From Jeongeupia sp. HS-3 (GTDB taxonomy: Bacteria; Pseudomonadota; Gammaproteobacteria; Burkholderiales; Chitinibacteraceae), in contig NZ_AP024094.1 in the NCBI RefSeq assembly GCF_015140455.1, positions 1,240,001 to 1,304,000 on the forward strand: a stretch of 64,000 bases of DNA, written 5' to 3'. Positions within the stretch are counted from its first letter, which is position 1. Every line of letters begins with the position of its first letter. Below the pieces are notes generated by a model. That model made no database searches, had not been told where the DNA came from, and saw only the letters and a program-made list of their open reading frames with translations. Shown here one piece after another: positions 36,493 through 45,610 of the stretch. The position numbers were made by a program, and so were the translations under genes.

Positions 36493-38037
36493 TTAGATCA
36501 AATTCTGCTCGGCGACGCCAATATTGAGATCGAGCACGCGGCTATCCGGATCGCCCTCCTTGCCCTTGGTCGACAGCGGCGAGATGCGCTTGGCTTCCAG
36601 TGCATCCAGATAGGCATCGGTGATGTCACCGGTAATGTAATGGCCATCGAAACACGAGGTCTCGAACTCGGTGATCGCACCGCCGCTGGCATCGGTACAC
36701 GCCTGGATCAGCGCGGACAAATCCTGATAAATCACCGCATCGGCACCGATTTCCTCGGCGATCTGCTCGTGCGTGCGACCGGTCGCGATCAGCTCGGCAC
36801 GCGTCGGCATATCAATGCCGTACACATGCGGATACATGACCGGCGGCGCCGCCGAAGCCAGATAAACCTTCTTGGCACCGACATCGCGAACCATCTGGAC
36901 GATTTCCTTGGACGTGGTGCCGCGAACAATCGAATCATCGACCAGCAGCACGTTCTTGCCGCGGAATTCGGCGGCGATCGGATTGAGCTTCTGTCGTACC
37001 GATTTCTTGCGACTCGCCTGCCCCGGCATGATGAAGGTCCGGCCGATATAGCGGTTCTTCATGAAGCCTTCGCGGTATGGCAGCTTCAGCGTGTTCGCCA
37101 GCTCAAGCGCGGCATCGCGGCTGGTATCCGGAATCGGAATCACCACGTCGATCTCCAGCGCCGGCACCTGACTGCGGATTTTCGCTGCCAGCTGCTCGCC
37201 CATTTTCAGGCGGGATTCATGCACCGAGATCCCGTCGATCACACTGTCGGGACGGGCGAAATACACGTGCTCGAAAATACACGGAATGAGTTTTGGATCC
37301 GGGTGGCATTGGCGGCTGTGGAATTCGCCGTCAAAGCTGACGTAAATCGCCTCGCCCGGAACGATGTCGCGCCAGAACTTGAAACCCATGGTATCGAGCA
37401 CAACCGACTCACTGGCAACCAGATACTCGGTGCCTTCCGGTGTTTCATGCCGGCCGAGCGACAGCGGACGAATGCCGTGCGGATCGCGAAACGCGACCAG
37501 GCCAAAGCCCGCGATCAGCGCAACCACCGCATAGGCGCCGCGAACACGGCGGTGCACCGCCTCGATCGCGTCGAAAACGATTTTCGGCGTCAGGATCGGC
37601 CCTTGGGTGCGGCGGCTGATTTCATGCGCCAGCACATTGAGCAGGGCTTCGGAGTCGGAGTTGGTGTTGATGTGCCGCAGATCCGTGCGGTACATGTCCT
37701 CCTTCAGCTCCTTGTCGTTGGTCAGATTGCCGTTATGCGCCAGCACCATACCGAATGGGCTATTCACATAAAAAGGCTGCGACTCGGCCAGGCTCGACGC
37801 CGAGCCGGCGGTCGGATAACGCACATGACCAATGCCGGCATTGCCGAGCAGAGAACGCATATTGCGGGTGCGAAACACATCGCGCACCAGACCCTGGCCC
37901 TTGTGCATGTGGAACACATGCCCTTCGGCCGTCACGATGCCGGCGGCATCCTGACCACGGTGCTGCAGAACCAGCAAACCGTCGTACAACAACTGATTCA
38001 CCGGGGTTTTGGCGACGACGCCCACGATGCCACACAT
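36493..38037 (-). CDS. purF: amidophosphoribosyltransferase
   Basis: PurF of 514 residues, the first enzyme of purine synthesis (PRPP plus glutamine to phosphoribosylamine). The N-terminal nucleophile Cys2 ([10 protein letters not shown]) becomes N-terminal after Met removal, and there is no propeptide. The glutaminase domain spans about 1-230. The phosphoribosyltransferase domain has the PRPP-binding motif [17 protein letters not shown] near residue 360. It follows cvpA after 36 nt, the standard cvpA-purF pairing. Confidence 0.97.
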   Translation of the reverse strand: MCGIVGVVAKTPVNQLLYDGLLVLQHRGQDAAGIVTAEGHVFHMHKGQGLVRDVFRTRNMRSLLGNAGIGHVRYPTAGSASSLAESQPFYVNSPFGMVLAHNGNLTNDKELKEDMYRTDLRHINTNSDSEALLNVLAHEISRRTQGPILTPKIVFDAIEAVHRRVRGAYAVVALIAGFGLVAFRDPHGIRPLSLGRHETPEGTEYLVASESVVLDTMGFKFWRDIVPGEAIYVSFDGEFHSRQCHPDPKLIPCIFEHVYFARPDSVIDGISVHESRLKMGEQLAAKIRSQVPALEIDVVIPIPDTSRDAALELANTLKLPYREGFMKNRYIGRTFIMPGQASRKKSVRQKLNPIAAEFRGKNVLLVDDSIVRGTTSKEIVQMVRDVGAKKVYLASAAPPVMYPHVYGIDMPTRAELIATGRTHEQIAEEIGADAVIYQDLSALIQACTDASGGAITEFETSCFDGHYITGDITDAYLDALEAKRISPLSTKGKEGDPDSRVLDLNIGVAEQNLI

Positions 38038-38073
38038 AGATGAACCTCGATTACTTGCTTGCTAAAAGCCTTC

Positions 38074-38565
38074 TCAGTCGAAGGAGACCCGCCCGGCCAA
38101 CGCTTCCGGCAGCCACGGCAGGCTCATTCGAGCCGCTTGTTCGAACAGCGGACTGAACATCGCATTGCGCCACAAATCGGTCTTGGGCAAACCGGTCAAA
38201 CCGGCAGCCAAAACCAGCAGGACGACAAATAAACTACCGCGAACCAAACCAAAGAACACGCCCAGCAAGCGATCAACCGGCTTGAGCCCGGTCGCCTTGA
38301 TGAACTGGTTCAGCGTGATCCGCACAATCGCAGTCAACAGCCACGCGGCACAAAAAACCACCACCAGCGCGGCCAGATAACGCAGACCTTCGTTCGGCAG
38401 GGCCGCGGGCATGAATACCGAGATAGCGGCAGCATAGTTCAATGCAAGCCATGCGGACACGACCCAACCGGCCAGCGCCAAGACTTCCTGCGTCAAACCG
38501 CGCATCACCGACAGCAGGATCGATAAACCGAGAATGGCGAGTACTGCGTAATCGAAGCCCGTCAC
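38074..38565 (-). CDS. cvpA: CvpA family membrane protein
   Basis: Inner-membrane protein of 163 residues with four predicted helices. It opens with the family signature FDYAVLAILGLSILLSVMRG and then QEVLALAGWVVSAWLAL. CvpA is linked to colicin V production and envelope integrity and is usually encoded directly before purF, as here. The gene starts 9 nt after the SPOR-domain gene. Confidence 0.93.
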   Translation of the reverse strand: MTGFDYAVLAILGLSILLSVMRGLTQEVLALAGWVVSAWLALNYAAAISVFMPAALPNEGLRYLAALVVVFCAAWLLTAIVRITLNQFIKATGLKPVDRLLGVFFGLVRGSLFVVLLVLAAGLTGLPKTDLWRNAMFSPLFEQAARMSLPWLPEALAGRVSFD

Positions 38566-38574
38566 CGCGTACTC

Positions 38575-39318
38575 TTACTTGCTGACCAGTCGGGCCGATA
38601 CGCCAAGCGCATCGAGCTTCTGCTGCCACGCCCGGGCTTTACCCTGATCGGCCGGCCCCACACGTACGCGAGTCAGCGCACCCTTATCGGTATTCACCGT
38701 TTCGCTGTAGGCCGGAACGCCCGCCTCTTTCAATTTGGCGACCATCTCGGACGCTTTGGCTTTGTCGGCGTAGGCGCCGAGTTGCAGATAATACTGCCGT
38801 GGGGCATCGGCCTTGCCGTTGCCATCATCAAGCCCTTCCAGAATTCGCGCGGGATCCTTGGCCGGGGTTGGCTTCGCGACGGGATGCTCGGCAACAGGCT
38901 TGGCTTCTTTGAGCGGCGTCGGCTTGACCGTCGGTTTCGGTGCGGGAGTCGGTGTGGGGTGGCGTTCGAGCTGCGGATTAACCAGCTTGCCGGGTAGCAA
39001 GGCAGCGTTATCCTGCTCGATCAGCGGCGTCGATTCGGTTTGCGCTGGCATGGCAATCGGCGCGGGCATCGGCTCCGACGTGGCATCGGCAAGCGCAAGC
39101 GGGGCGCTAGCCGCAGCGGCGACCGTCGACGCCGACGGTGCGCTGGCAATAATTTCAACTGACGTAGCACCCTGGCTCAGCGCCGCAGGCGGTTCACCGT
39201 CCATCACGGTCCACAGTACGAGCAGCGAGAACAAAACCAGGGCAATCGCCCCGACCAGTCGCCGACGTGCGCGTTTACGCAGTTGCAGAAGTTCTTCGCT
39301 AATGTTTTCGCGAGCCAT
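38575..39318 (-). CDS. SPOR-domain cell division protein (DedD-like)
   Basis: Bitopic membrane protein of 247 residues: a short cytoplasmic N-terminus, one helix (AIALVLFSLLVLWTVMD, about residues 25-42), a long Ala/Pro/Lys-rich periplasmic linker and a C-terminal SPOR domain (about 170-245, YYLQLGAYADKAKASEMVAKL and TRVRVGPADQGKARAW). SPOR domains bind denuded septal peptidoglycan. Placement between folC and cvpA matches DedD. ATG 39318 is chosen; a TTG two codons upstream overlaps the folC stop. Confidence 0.9.
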   Translation of the reverse strand: MARENISEELLQLRKRARRRLVGAIALVLFSLLVLWTVMDGEPPAALSQGATSVEIIASAPSASTVAAAASAPLALADATSEPMPAPIAMPAQTESTPLIEQDNAALLPGKLVNPQLERHPTPTPAPKPTVKPTPLKEAKPVAEHPVAKPTPAKDPARILEGLDDGNGKADAPRQYYLQLGAYADKAKASEMVAKLKEAGVPAYSETVNTDKGALTRVRVGPADQGKARAWQQKLDALGVSARLVSK

Positions 39319-39320
39319 AC

Positions 39321-40598
39321 TCAACGCCCACGCGCAGCCAGAACTTCAGCCACGGTGTAGAAGGAGCCAAAGGCGAGGATTCTATCATTATCCCCAGCCT
39401 GCCGTACGGCGCCCTGCCAAGCCGCCGCGATCGAATCATAACGCGTTAGCGTGGCCTGAGGCGCCGCCGTCGCGATTACATCGGCCAGCACATCGGCAGT
39501 CGCCGCGCGCGGCAATTGCGGCGCGGCCAGATGCCAGTGGTCGATCCTGTCTTTCAACAAGGCCACAACACCGGCAATGTCCTTGTCCGCCATCATGCCG
39601 AATACGGCGTGCCGATTGGCAGCGAAACCCATCTGATCAAGTGCCGACGCCAATGCCTTGGCCGCATGCGGATTATGCGCGACATCCAGCACCACTTGCG
39701 GGCGTCCCGGCAATACCTGGCAACGTCCCGGCCATTCAACCTCAAGCAAGCCGCGTTTGACCTGGCCGATAGACACCGGCAAACGCTCGCGCAGGGTGTC
39801 GAGCATCGCAATCGCCAACGCCGCATTGCCAAGCTGATAGGCACCGCGCAGCGCCGGCAAGGGCAAAGCGTAGCGGCGCTGCTCCGAGGTCCAGCACATC
39901 CACTGATTACCTTCGGCCTCGCGCTGATAGCCGAAATCGCGGCCGAGCAATTGCAGCGGCGCGCCAACCGCCGCGGCGTGATCGATCAGCCGTTGCGGCG
40001 GGTTCGGATCGGCACAGAACGCCGGGCGATCCCGCCGGAAAATCCCGGCCTTCTCGAAGCCGATAGCCTCTCGATCGCTACCCAGATAGGCCTCATGATC
40101 CAGATCGATGCTGACGACACCGGCCACATCGGCGTCGAAAATATTCACCGCATCAAGCCGGCCACCCAGGCCCACTTCGAGCACCGCGATATCGACACCG
40201 GCGGCCATAAAGCAATGCATCGCCGCCAGCGTGCCGAACTCGAAATACGTCAACGAAATATCGCCGCGCGCGGCTTCGATCGCCCGGAATGCGGCGACAA
40301 TGGCTTCATCTGCCACCGGCGCCAAATCAATCGCGATGCGCTCGTTGTAATGCAGCAGATGCGGCGAGGTGAACGTGCCGACGCGATAGCCGGCCGCGCT
40401 CAGCGTGGTCGACAGGAAAGCACAAACCGAGCCTTTGCCATTGGTACCGCCGACCGTCATCAGTGGAAACGCCGGCAGCATGCCCATTGCAGCACGCACC
40501 GCCTCGACACGGGCCAAACCCATGTCGATTTCCGTGTGATGCAAGCCTTCCAGGTGCGTCAACCAGGCGTCGAGCGTGTCGGCGTCAAACCGGGACAT
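39321..40598 (-). CDS. folC: bifunctional folylpolyglutamate synthase/dihydrofolate synthase
   Basis: FolC of 425 residues, which adds glutamate to dihydropteroate and to tetrahydrofolates. The Mur-ligase P-loop is GGTNGKGSVCAFLST near residue 46. TSPHLLHYNERI and YFEFGTLAAMHCF are typical FolC segments. The C-terminal ligase domain has VVLDVAHNPHAAKALA. Its ATG overlaps the accD stop by one base (TGATG), showing translational coupling in the accD-folC-SPOR-cvpA-purF run. Confidence 0.95.
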   Translation of the reverse strand: MSRFDADTLDAWLTHLEGLHHTEIDMGLARVEAVRAAMGMLPAFPLMTVGGTNGKGSVCAFLSTTLSAAGYRVGTFTSPHLLHYNERIAIDLAPVADEAIVAAFRAIEAARGDISLTYFEFGTLAAMHCFMAAGVDIAVLEVGLGGRLDAVNIFDADVAGVVSIDLDHEAYLGSDREAIGFEKAGIFRRDRPAFCADPNPPQRLIDHAAAVGAPLQLLGRDFGYQREAEGNQWMCWTSEQRRYALPLPALRGAYQLGNAALAIAMLDTLRERLPVSIGQVKRGLLEVEWPGRCQVLPGRPQVVLDVAHNPHAAKALASALDQMGFAANRHAVFGMMADKDIAGVVALLKDRIDHWHLAAPQLPRAATADVLADVIATAAPQATLTRYDSIAAAWQGAVRQAGDNDRILAFGSFYTVAEVLAARGR

Positions 40599-41467
40599 CA
40601 GGCACTCACCGCCGGTTGCTTTTGCAGCAAGGTCAGCAACTGCACCAGCTGCTGGCGCATTTCGCGGCGGTCAACGATACGGTCGATCGCGCCTTTCTCA
40701 AGCAGAAATTCCGAGCGCTGGAAGCCTTCGGGCAACGTTTCGCGCACGGTTTGCTCGATCACGCGCGGGCCGGCGAAACCGATCAGCGCACCCGGTTCGG
40801 CGATCACAACGTCGCCCAGGAAGGCGAACGAAGCCGATACGCCACCCATGGTCGGATCGACCAGGATCGAAATAAACGGCAGGCGCTGATCGGCCAGCTT
40901 GGTGAGGATGGCCGAGGTCTTGGCCATCTGCATCAGCGAATTCAGGCCTTCCTGCATCCGCGCGCCACCGGAAGCGGCAATACAGATGAACGGCAGGTTG
41001 TTTTCGAGCGCAGTCTTCACGCCGCGCACGAAACGCTCGCCGACGACCGAACCCATCGAACCGTTGACGAAACCGTATTCGAACACCGCCAGCACCACCG
41101 GCACGGTCTGCATGGCACCTTGCACCACGATCAGCGCCTCATCCTCGTCCGAACTCTTTCGGAAGCCATCAAGCTGCTCGCTATAGCGCTTGTTGGCCTT
41201 GAACTTGAGGATGTCGACGGGCTGCACTTCGGCGCCGATCTCGAAACGCCCTTCGGCGTCGAGCAGCAGATCGATGCGGCGACGCGCCGAGACCCGGTTG
41301 TGGTAGCTGCACTTGGGGCAAACGTCGAGGTTATTCTCGAGGTCGGTACGGTACAGCACTGCACCGCAAGCCGAGCACTTGTGCCACAGCCCTTCCGGGA
41401 CGGCAGACTTGGTGCCGGGCTCACGGCTCTTGATCTTCGGAGGCAGGAGTTTCTGCAACCAACTCAT
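40598..41467 (-). CDS. accD: acetyl-CoA carboxylase carboxyltransferase subunit beta
   Basis: AccD of 289 residues, the beta half of the carboxyltransferase that makes malonyl-CoA. The zinc ribbon uses Cys31, Cys34, Cys50 and Cys53 (CSACG and CPKC). The crotonase-like core includes [12 protein letters not shown] and [20 protein letters not shown]. The start at [10 protein letters not shown] is the family N-terminus; an upstream in-frame extension overlaps the trpA end and is rejected. The order trpA-accD-folC is common in beta- and gammaproteobacteria. Confidence 0.96.
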   Translation of the reverse strand: MSWLQKLLPPKIKSREPGTKSAVPEGLWHKCSACGAVLYRTDLENNLDVCPKCSYHNRVSARRRIDLLLDAEGRFEIGAEVQPVDILKFKANKRYSEQLDGFRKSSDEDEALIVVQGAMQTVPVVLAVFEYGFVNGSMGSVVGERFVRGVKTALENNLPFICIAASGGARMQEGLNSLMQMAKTSAILTKLADQRLPFISILVDPTMGGVSASFAFLGDVVIAEPGALIGFAGPRVIEQTVRETLPEGFQRSEFLLEKGAIDRIVDRREMRQQLVQLLTLLQKQPAVSA

Positions 41468-41483
41468 CGTGTATCTCCTTGTT

Positions 41484-42287
41484 TCAGCGGCGCGCAGTAT
41501 CCATCGCAGCGCGGACGCTGGCAAGGAATTCCGTCAATCGGTCCGCCAGCCCGGCCTCGCCGGCCTCGACTTCCTGCACCAGCCGCGAACCAATCACCAC
41601 TGCATCGGCCACTGCGGCAACGGCACGCGCCGACTCGGCATCGCGAATACCAAAGCCGACACCAATCGGCACGGACAGATGCGCCCGCAGTTCGGCCAGC
41701 TTGGCTGCAACATTCGCCACATCCAGCGTGGCCGCGCCGGTCACGCCCTTGAGCGAAACATAGTAGACATAGCCACTGGCCAAACGCTCAACCGCCTGAA
41801 CACGGCTGACAGGCGTCGTCGGTGCCAACAGGAAAATCTGGTCGATCCCGTATTGCTTGAAGACAGCAACGCATGCTTCGGCCTCTTCGGGCGGCAAATC
41901 GACCGTGAGCACGCCATCCACCCCGGCGGCGACCGCAGCCTTGGCAAACGGCTCGTAACCCATCGCCTCGACCGGGTTGGCATAGCCCATCAACACCACC
42001 GGCGTCGTAGCGTCGGTCTTACGGAACTCGGCCACCATGCCAAGCACATCGCGCAAGCGGACGCCGTGTACCAGCGCACGCTCGGAAGCACGCTGAATCA
42101 CCGGGCCGTCGGCCATCGGATCGGAAAACGGCACGCCGAGTTCGATCACGTCGGCACCGCCCTGCACCAGCGCGTGCATCAGTTCAACGGTGATACCGGG
42201 GCGCGGATCGCCGGCGGTGATGAAAGGGATCAACGCCTGACGGCCATCGGCCTTGAGCGCCTCGAAGGTCTTCTGGATTCGGGACAT
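41484..42287 (-). CDS. trpA: tryptophan synthase alpha subunit
   Basis: TrpA of 267 residues, which cleaves indole-3-glycerol phosphate to indole and glyceraldehyde-3-phosphate and channels indole to TrpB. Catalytic Glu is in [17 protein letters not shown] (with the active-site Asp further on in [14 protein letters not shown]). Phosphate-binding GVGFGIRD is present. The start at [12 protein letters not shown] matches the family; a longer frame upstream overlaps trpB and is rejected. It lies 50 nt after trpB. Confidence 0.96.
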   Translation of the reverse strand: MSRIQKTFEALKADGRQALIPFITAGDPRPGITVELMHALVQGGADVIELGVPFSDPMADGPVIQRASERALVHGVRLRDVLGMVAEFRKTDATTPVVLMGYANPVEAMGYEPFAKAAVAAGVDGVLTVDLPPEEAEACVAVFKQYGIDQIFLLAPTTPVSRVQAVERLASGYVYYVSLKGVTGAATLDVANVAAKLAELRAHLSVPIGVGFGIRDAESARAVAAVADAVVIGSRLVQEVEAGEAGLADRLTEFLASVRAAMDTARR

Positions 42288-42337
42288 GGTTTCGCTATCT
42301 AAAAGGGTTGCGGGCACCGACCGGCGCCCGCTTGATG

Positions 42338-43549
42338 TCAGAGCTGGATGCCTTCGCGCTTGGCGATGGTCGGAATATCCTTGTCGCCGCGACCGGACAG
42401 GTTGACGAGCAACACCTGATCCTTGGCCATCGTCGGCGCGATCTTGATCGCATGCGCCAGCGCATGACTCGATTCGAGCGCCGGAATGATGCCCTCGTAA
42501 CGGCACAGGTCGTGGAAAGCCTTCAGCGCTTCGTCGTCGTTGATCGCCACATACTCCGCGCGACCGATGTCCTTCAGGTGGCTGTGCTCAGGGCCGACGC
42601 CCGGGTAGTCGAGACCGGCGGACACCGAATGCGTCTCGACGATCTGGCCATCCTCGTCCTGCATCAAATAGGAGCGCTGACCGTGCAGCACGCCGATCTT
42701 GGCTTCGGACGTCAGCGGCGCGGCATGGCGACCCGTTTCGACCCCATCGCCACCGGCTTCAACGCCGATCAGGCGCACGCCCGGCACGTCGACATAAGGA
42801 TGGAAAATACCGATGGCGTTCGAGCCACCGCCGACGCAGGCAATCACCGCGTCGGGCTGACGGCCGATCATCTCGGGCATCTGTACCTTGGCCTCTTCGC
42901 CGATCACGCATTGGAAGTCGCGCACCAGCGTCGGATAAGGATGCGGGCCGGCACAGGTGCCGATGATGTAGTAGGTGGAATCCACATTGGTGACCCAGTC
43001 ACGCATGGCCTCGTTCATCGCGTCTTTCAGTGTTTTGCTGCCCGACGACACCGGCACGACCGTCGCGCCCAGCAGCTTCATCCGGTACACGTTCGGCGAC
43101 TGGCGCGCGACATCTTCGGCACCCATGTAGACCACACACTCAAGACCGTAACGCGCCGCCACGGTCGCGGTGGCGACGCCATGCTGGCCAGCACCGGTTT
43201 CGGCGATCACGCGCTTCTTGCCCATGCGGCGGGCCAGCAAGGCCTGGCCGATCGTGTTGTTCACCTTGTGCGCGCCGGTGTGATTCAGGTCTTCGCGCTT
43301 CAGATAGATTTGTGCGCCGCCGAGCTGCTCGGACAGGCGCTTGGCATGGTAAATCGGGCTCGGACGACCGACGTAATGCTTGAGTTCGTAATGGTATTCG
43401 GCCATGAATGCCGGATCGGCAATGGCCTTCTCGTATTCGACGCGCAACTCGTCAAGCGCCGGCATCAGCGTTTCGGCAACGAAAATACCGCCATGCTGGC
43501 CGAAATGGCCCAGTGCGTCGGGTTGGTTGTAGCGAAGCTTATCGTTCAT
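42338..43549 (-). CDS. trpB: tryptophan synthase beta subunit
   Basis: TrpB of 403 residues, the PLP enzyme that condenses indole and serine to tryptophan. The PLP lysine is in HTGAHKVNN. The phosphate-binding GGGSNAIG and the opening [18 protein letters not shown] are typical. The gene start lies inside the end of trpF (11-nt overlap), indicating coupled translation. The separation from trpE/trpGDC is usual for this trpFBA cluster. Confidence 0.97.
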   Translation of the reverse strand: MNDKLRYNQPDALGHFGQHGGIFVAETLMPALDELRVEYEKAIADPAFMAEYHYELKHYVGRPSPIYHAKRLSEQLGGAQIYLKREDLNHTGAHKVNNTIGQALLARRMGKKRVIAETGAGQHGVATATVAARYGLECVVYMGAEDVARQSPNVYRMKLLGATVVPVSSGSKTLKDAMNEAMRDWVTNVDSTYYIIGTCAGPHPYPTLVRDFQCVIGEEAKVQMPEMIGRQPDAVIACVGGGSNAIGIFHPYVDVPGVRLIGVEAGGDGVETGRHAAPLTSEAKIGVLHGQRSYLMQDEDGQIVETHSVSAGLDYPGVGPEHSHLKDIGRAEYVAINDDEALKAFHDLCRYEGIIPALESSHALAHAIKIAPTMAKDQVLLVNLSGRGDKDIPTIAKREGIQL

Positions 43550-44180
43550 CAGTCGTCTCGGTTGCAGCCAGATGTACCGCCCGGATAAAGGCGGCCACCT
43601 TGGCCAGATCTTTTACGCCCTTGGTACTTTCAACCCCGCTGGATACGTCCAGCGCCCAGGGGCGAACCTGTTTCACCGCCTGCGCCGCATTGCCCGGATG
43701 CAGGCCGCCGGAAAGGATCAGTGGCAGCGGCAAATCACGCGGCACTATCGCCCAGTCGAACGCCTCACCCGTGCCCCCGGGCACGCCGGGAACGTAGGCA
43801 TCCACGAGCAAGCCACGCGCGTCGTCATAGCGCTCAGCGTATTCTACCAAATCCGTATTAGGTTTTACCCTGAGTGCCTTGATATAGGGACGACCGAATT
43901 GCCGGCAGTAGTCCGGCGACTCGTCACCGTGGAACTGCAGCAGATCCAGCGGCACCTGCTTGAGTACATCACGAACGAAGGCCGGATCGGCATCGACGAA
44001 CAGGCCGACACTACTCACGAACGCCGGCAAGGCGGCGGTTATAGCCGCAGCGGACTTGGCCGAAACGCAGCGCGGGCTGGGTGCGTAGAACACCAGTCCG
44101 ATGGCATCGGCCCCCAACCTGGCGGTTGCAACGGCGGTTTCAACATCGCGCAAGCCGCAGATTTTGATGCGTGGCATCAT
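43539..44180 (-). CDS. trpF: phosphoribosylanthranilate isomerase
   Basis: TrpF of 213 residues, a TIM-barrel enzyme of tryptophan synthesis. The catalytic Cys is in [13 protein letters not shown]. Substrate-binding segments are [26 protein letters not shown] and [13 protein letters not shown]. The start is ambiguous: ATG 44180 (chosen, GAGTGA upstream), the adjacent ATG 44177, or a GTG at 44195 that abuts the truA stop. It is the first of trpF-trpB-trpA. Confidence 0.94.
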   Translation of the reverse strand: MMPRIKICGLRDVETAVATARLGADAIGLVFYAPSPRCVSAKSAAAITAALPAFVSSVGLFVDADPAFVRDVLKQVPLDLLQFHGDESPDYCRQFGRPYIKALRVKPNTDLVEYAERYDDARGLLVDAYVPGVPGGTGEAFDWAIVPRDLPLPLILSGGLHPGNAAQAVKQVRPWALDVSSGVESTKGVKDLAKVAAFIRAVHLAATETTDER

Positions 44181-44195
44181 CGATTCATCACTCAC

Positions 44196-44981
44196 TCAGA
44201 TCAACCCGTGTCGCTCGGAAGGCTCGGTATCAAGGCCGAATTCGGCCGGGTAGCTGACGCCGGTCAGATAAAGGCCATCCGGCATGAAGGTCGGCGGCGC
44301 AACCGTACGATTGCGCGCAGCCACCAGCGAAGTAATCCACTCTGGCTTCTCGCTCCCCTTGGCCACGCACAGCAAAGCCCCCATCAGATTGCGCACCATG
44401 TGGTGCAAGAAGGCATCGGCGGAAAAATCGACCATCAACAGATTGCCCTGCTGACTCAACTCAAGCCGGTGCAATGTTTTGACCGGGGTTTTGGCCTGAC
44501 ACTCCGCCGCGCGGAAACTGGAAAAATCATGCGTCCCGAGCAGCAAGGCGGCCGCCTGCGTGAACGCATCCAGATCCAGTGGCTGGTGCACCCAACCGAC
44601 CCGGCCCGCCCACAAGGCAGGACGAACCGGATGACTCAGCAACAGGTAGCGATAATGCCGCGCATAGGCGGAAAAACGCGAATGAAAGGTATCGGGTACC
44701 ACCTTGGCCCACAGCACGACCACGCCGGGCGGCAAAAAGCTGTTTACCCCACGCACCCAGGCCGTCAATGGGCGCTGGACCTCGGTATCGAAATGCACCA
44801 CCTGTCGGCAGGCATGCACGCCAGCGTCGGTGCGCCCGGCCGCAAAGATTCGCACCGGATGCCCCGCCATGCGCGACACGGCCTGCGCCAGCGCAGCCTG
44901 TACCGTTGGCATCTGTGGCTGGACTTGCCAGCCGGAAAAACCACGACCATCGTACTCAAGCGCCAATGCGTAACGGCTCAA
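44196..44981 (-). CDS. truA: tRNA pseudouridine(38-40) synthase
   Basis: TruA of 261 residues, which makes pseudouridine at positions 38-40 of tRNA anticodon arms. The catalytic Asp is in AAGRTDAGVHACRQVVHF near residue 52. FSADAFLHHMVRNLMGAL is a conserved C-terminal segment. The start is inferred as TTG at 44981: GGGAG lies about eight bases upstream, the following SRYALALEYDGRGF is the family N-terminus, and the TTG overlaps the TGA stop of the preceding gene. An in-frame ATG at 45038 would add 19 residues encoded within the upstream gene and is less likely. Confidence 0.92.
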   Translation of the reverse strand: MSRYALALEYDGRGFSGWQVQPQMPTVQAALAQAVSRMAGHPVRIFAAGRTDAGVHACRQVVHFDTEVQRPLTAWVRGVNSFLPPGVVVLWAKVVPDTFHSRFSAYARHYRYLLLSHPVRPALWAGRVGWVHQPLDLDAFTQAAALLLGTHDFSSFRAAECQAKTPVKTLHRLELSQQGNLLMVDFSADAFLHHMVRNLMGALLCVAKGSEKPEWITSLVAARNRTVAPPTFMPDGLYLTGVSYPAEFGLDTEPSERHGLI

Positions 44982-45604
44982 TACCCTGCTCCCATCAAAA
45001 TCAAGCCGATCGCACCCAGCAATACAGCACAACACCATCGCTGCCCACCCACAAAGGGCAACGAGGACAAACGGATCGGCGCCGGCGCTTCCTCACCGGC
45101 ACCGTCGAGCCAGGCACGCCAGGCATCGCGTGCAGGGCGCGGCGCGGCGAGTAGCGCTTCGGCAAAATCCATCGTCAGCGCCAAACGCAGCGCACAACGC
45201 TGACGCGACAACCCGAACAGTGCCAGCGGTGCGGCCAGCGTGTAAAGCCCGCCAAACAGCCGATCACGCCCCAAAATGGCCATCAGCAACTGCAAACTGG
45301 CCAGCATGCCCATCAGCCGCAAGGCCTGCAGCGCGCCCAGAAGCAAGCCTTCCTCACTCGGCGCCCAACTCTGCGCCATGACGTGCATACCCGGCGTACT
45401 CCAGCCGTACACCACCACGAGCGCGAACAGCAAAAAGCGCAGCCGCTTGAGCGTACGCCACCAGCGACGGCGATCGCCGTACAGCGCAAGCAATATCAAC
45501 AGCGAGACCGAAACGACAAGTGGCGTGGGCTGCAATACATGCAGCCAGCACGCCACCAACAGCCAGCACAAGATCCAATTGGCCGGATGCAACCGCGACA
45601 ACAT
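44978..45604 (-). CDS. integral membrane protein, EcfT/CbiQ-like
   Basis: Protein of 208 residues with about five helices in the first 150 residues (NWILCWLLVACWLHVL, LVVSVSLLILLALYG, LRFLLFALVVVYGW and others). The segment GLLLGALQALRLMGMLASLQ followed by LFGLSRQRCALRLALTMD resembles the T component of energy-coupling-factor transporters (EcfT/CbiQ). The canonical Ala-Arg-Gly coupling motifs are not obvious. No ECF ATPase or substrate-binding gene is nearby. It sits between fimV and truA, overlapping the truA start. The ATG at 45604 is chosen; a TTG two codons upstream is possible. Confidence 0.62.
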   Translation of the reverse strand: MLSRLHPANWILCWLLVACWLHVLQPTPLVVSVSLLILLALYGDRRRWWRTLKRLRFLLFALVVVYGWSTPGMHVMAQSWAPSEEGLLLGALQALRLMGMLASLQLLMAILGRDRLFGGLYTLAAPLALFGLSRQRCALRLALTMDFAEALLAAPRPARDAWRAWLDGAGEEAPAPIRLSSLPFVGGQRWCCAVLLGAIGLILMGAGY

Positions 45605-45610
45605 CAACAA

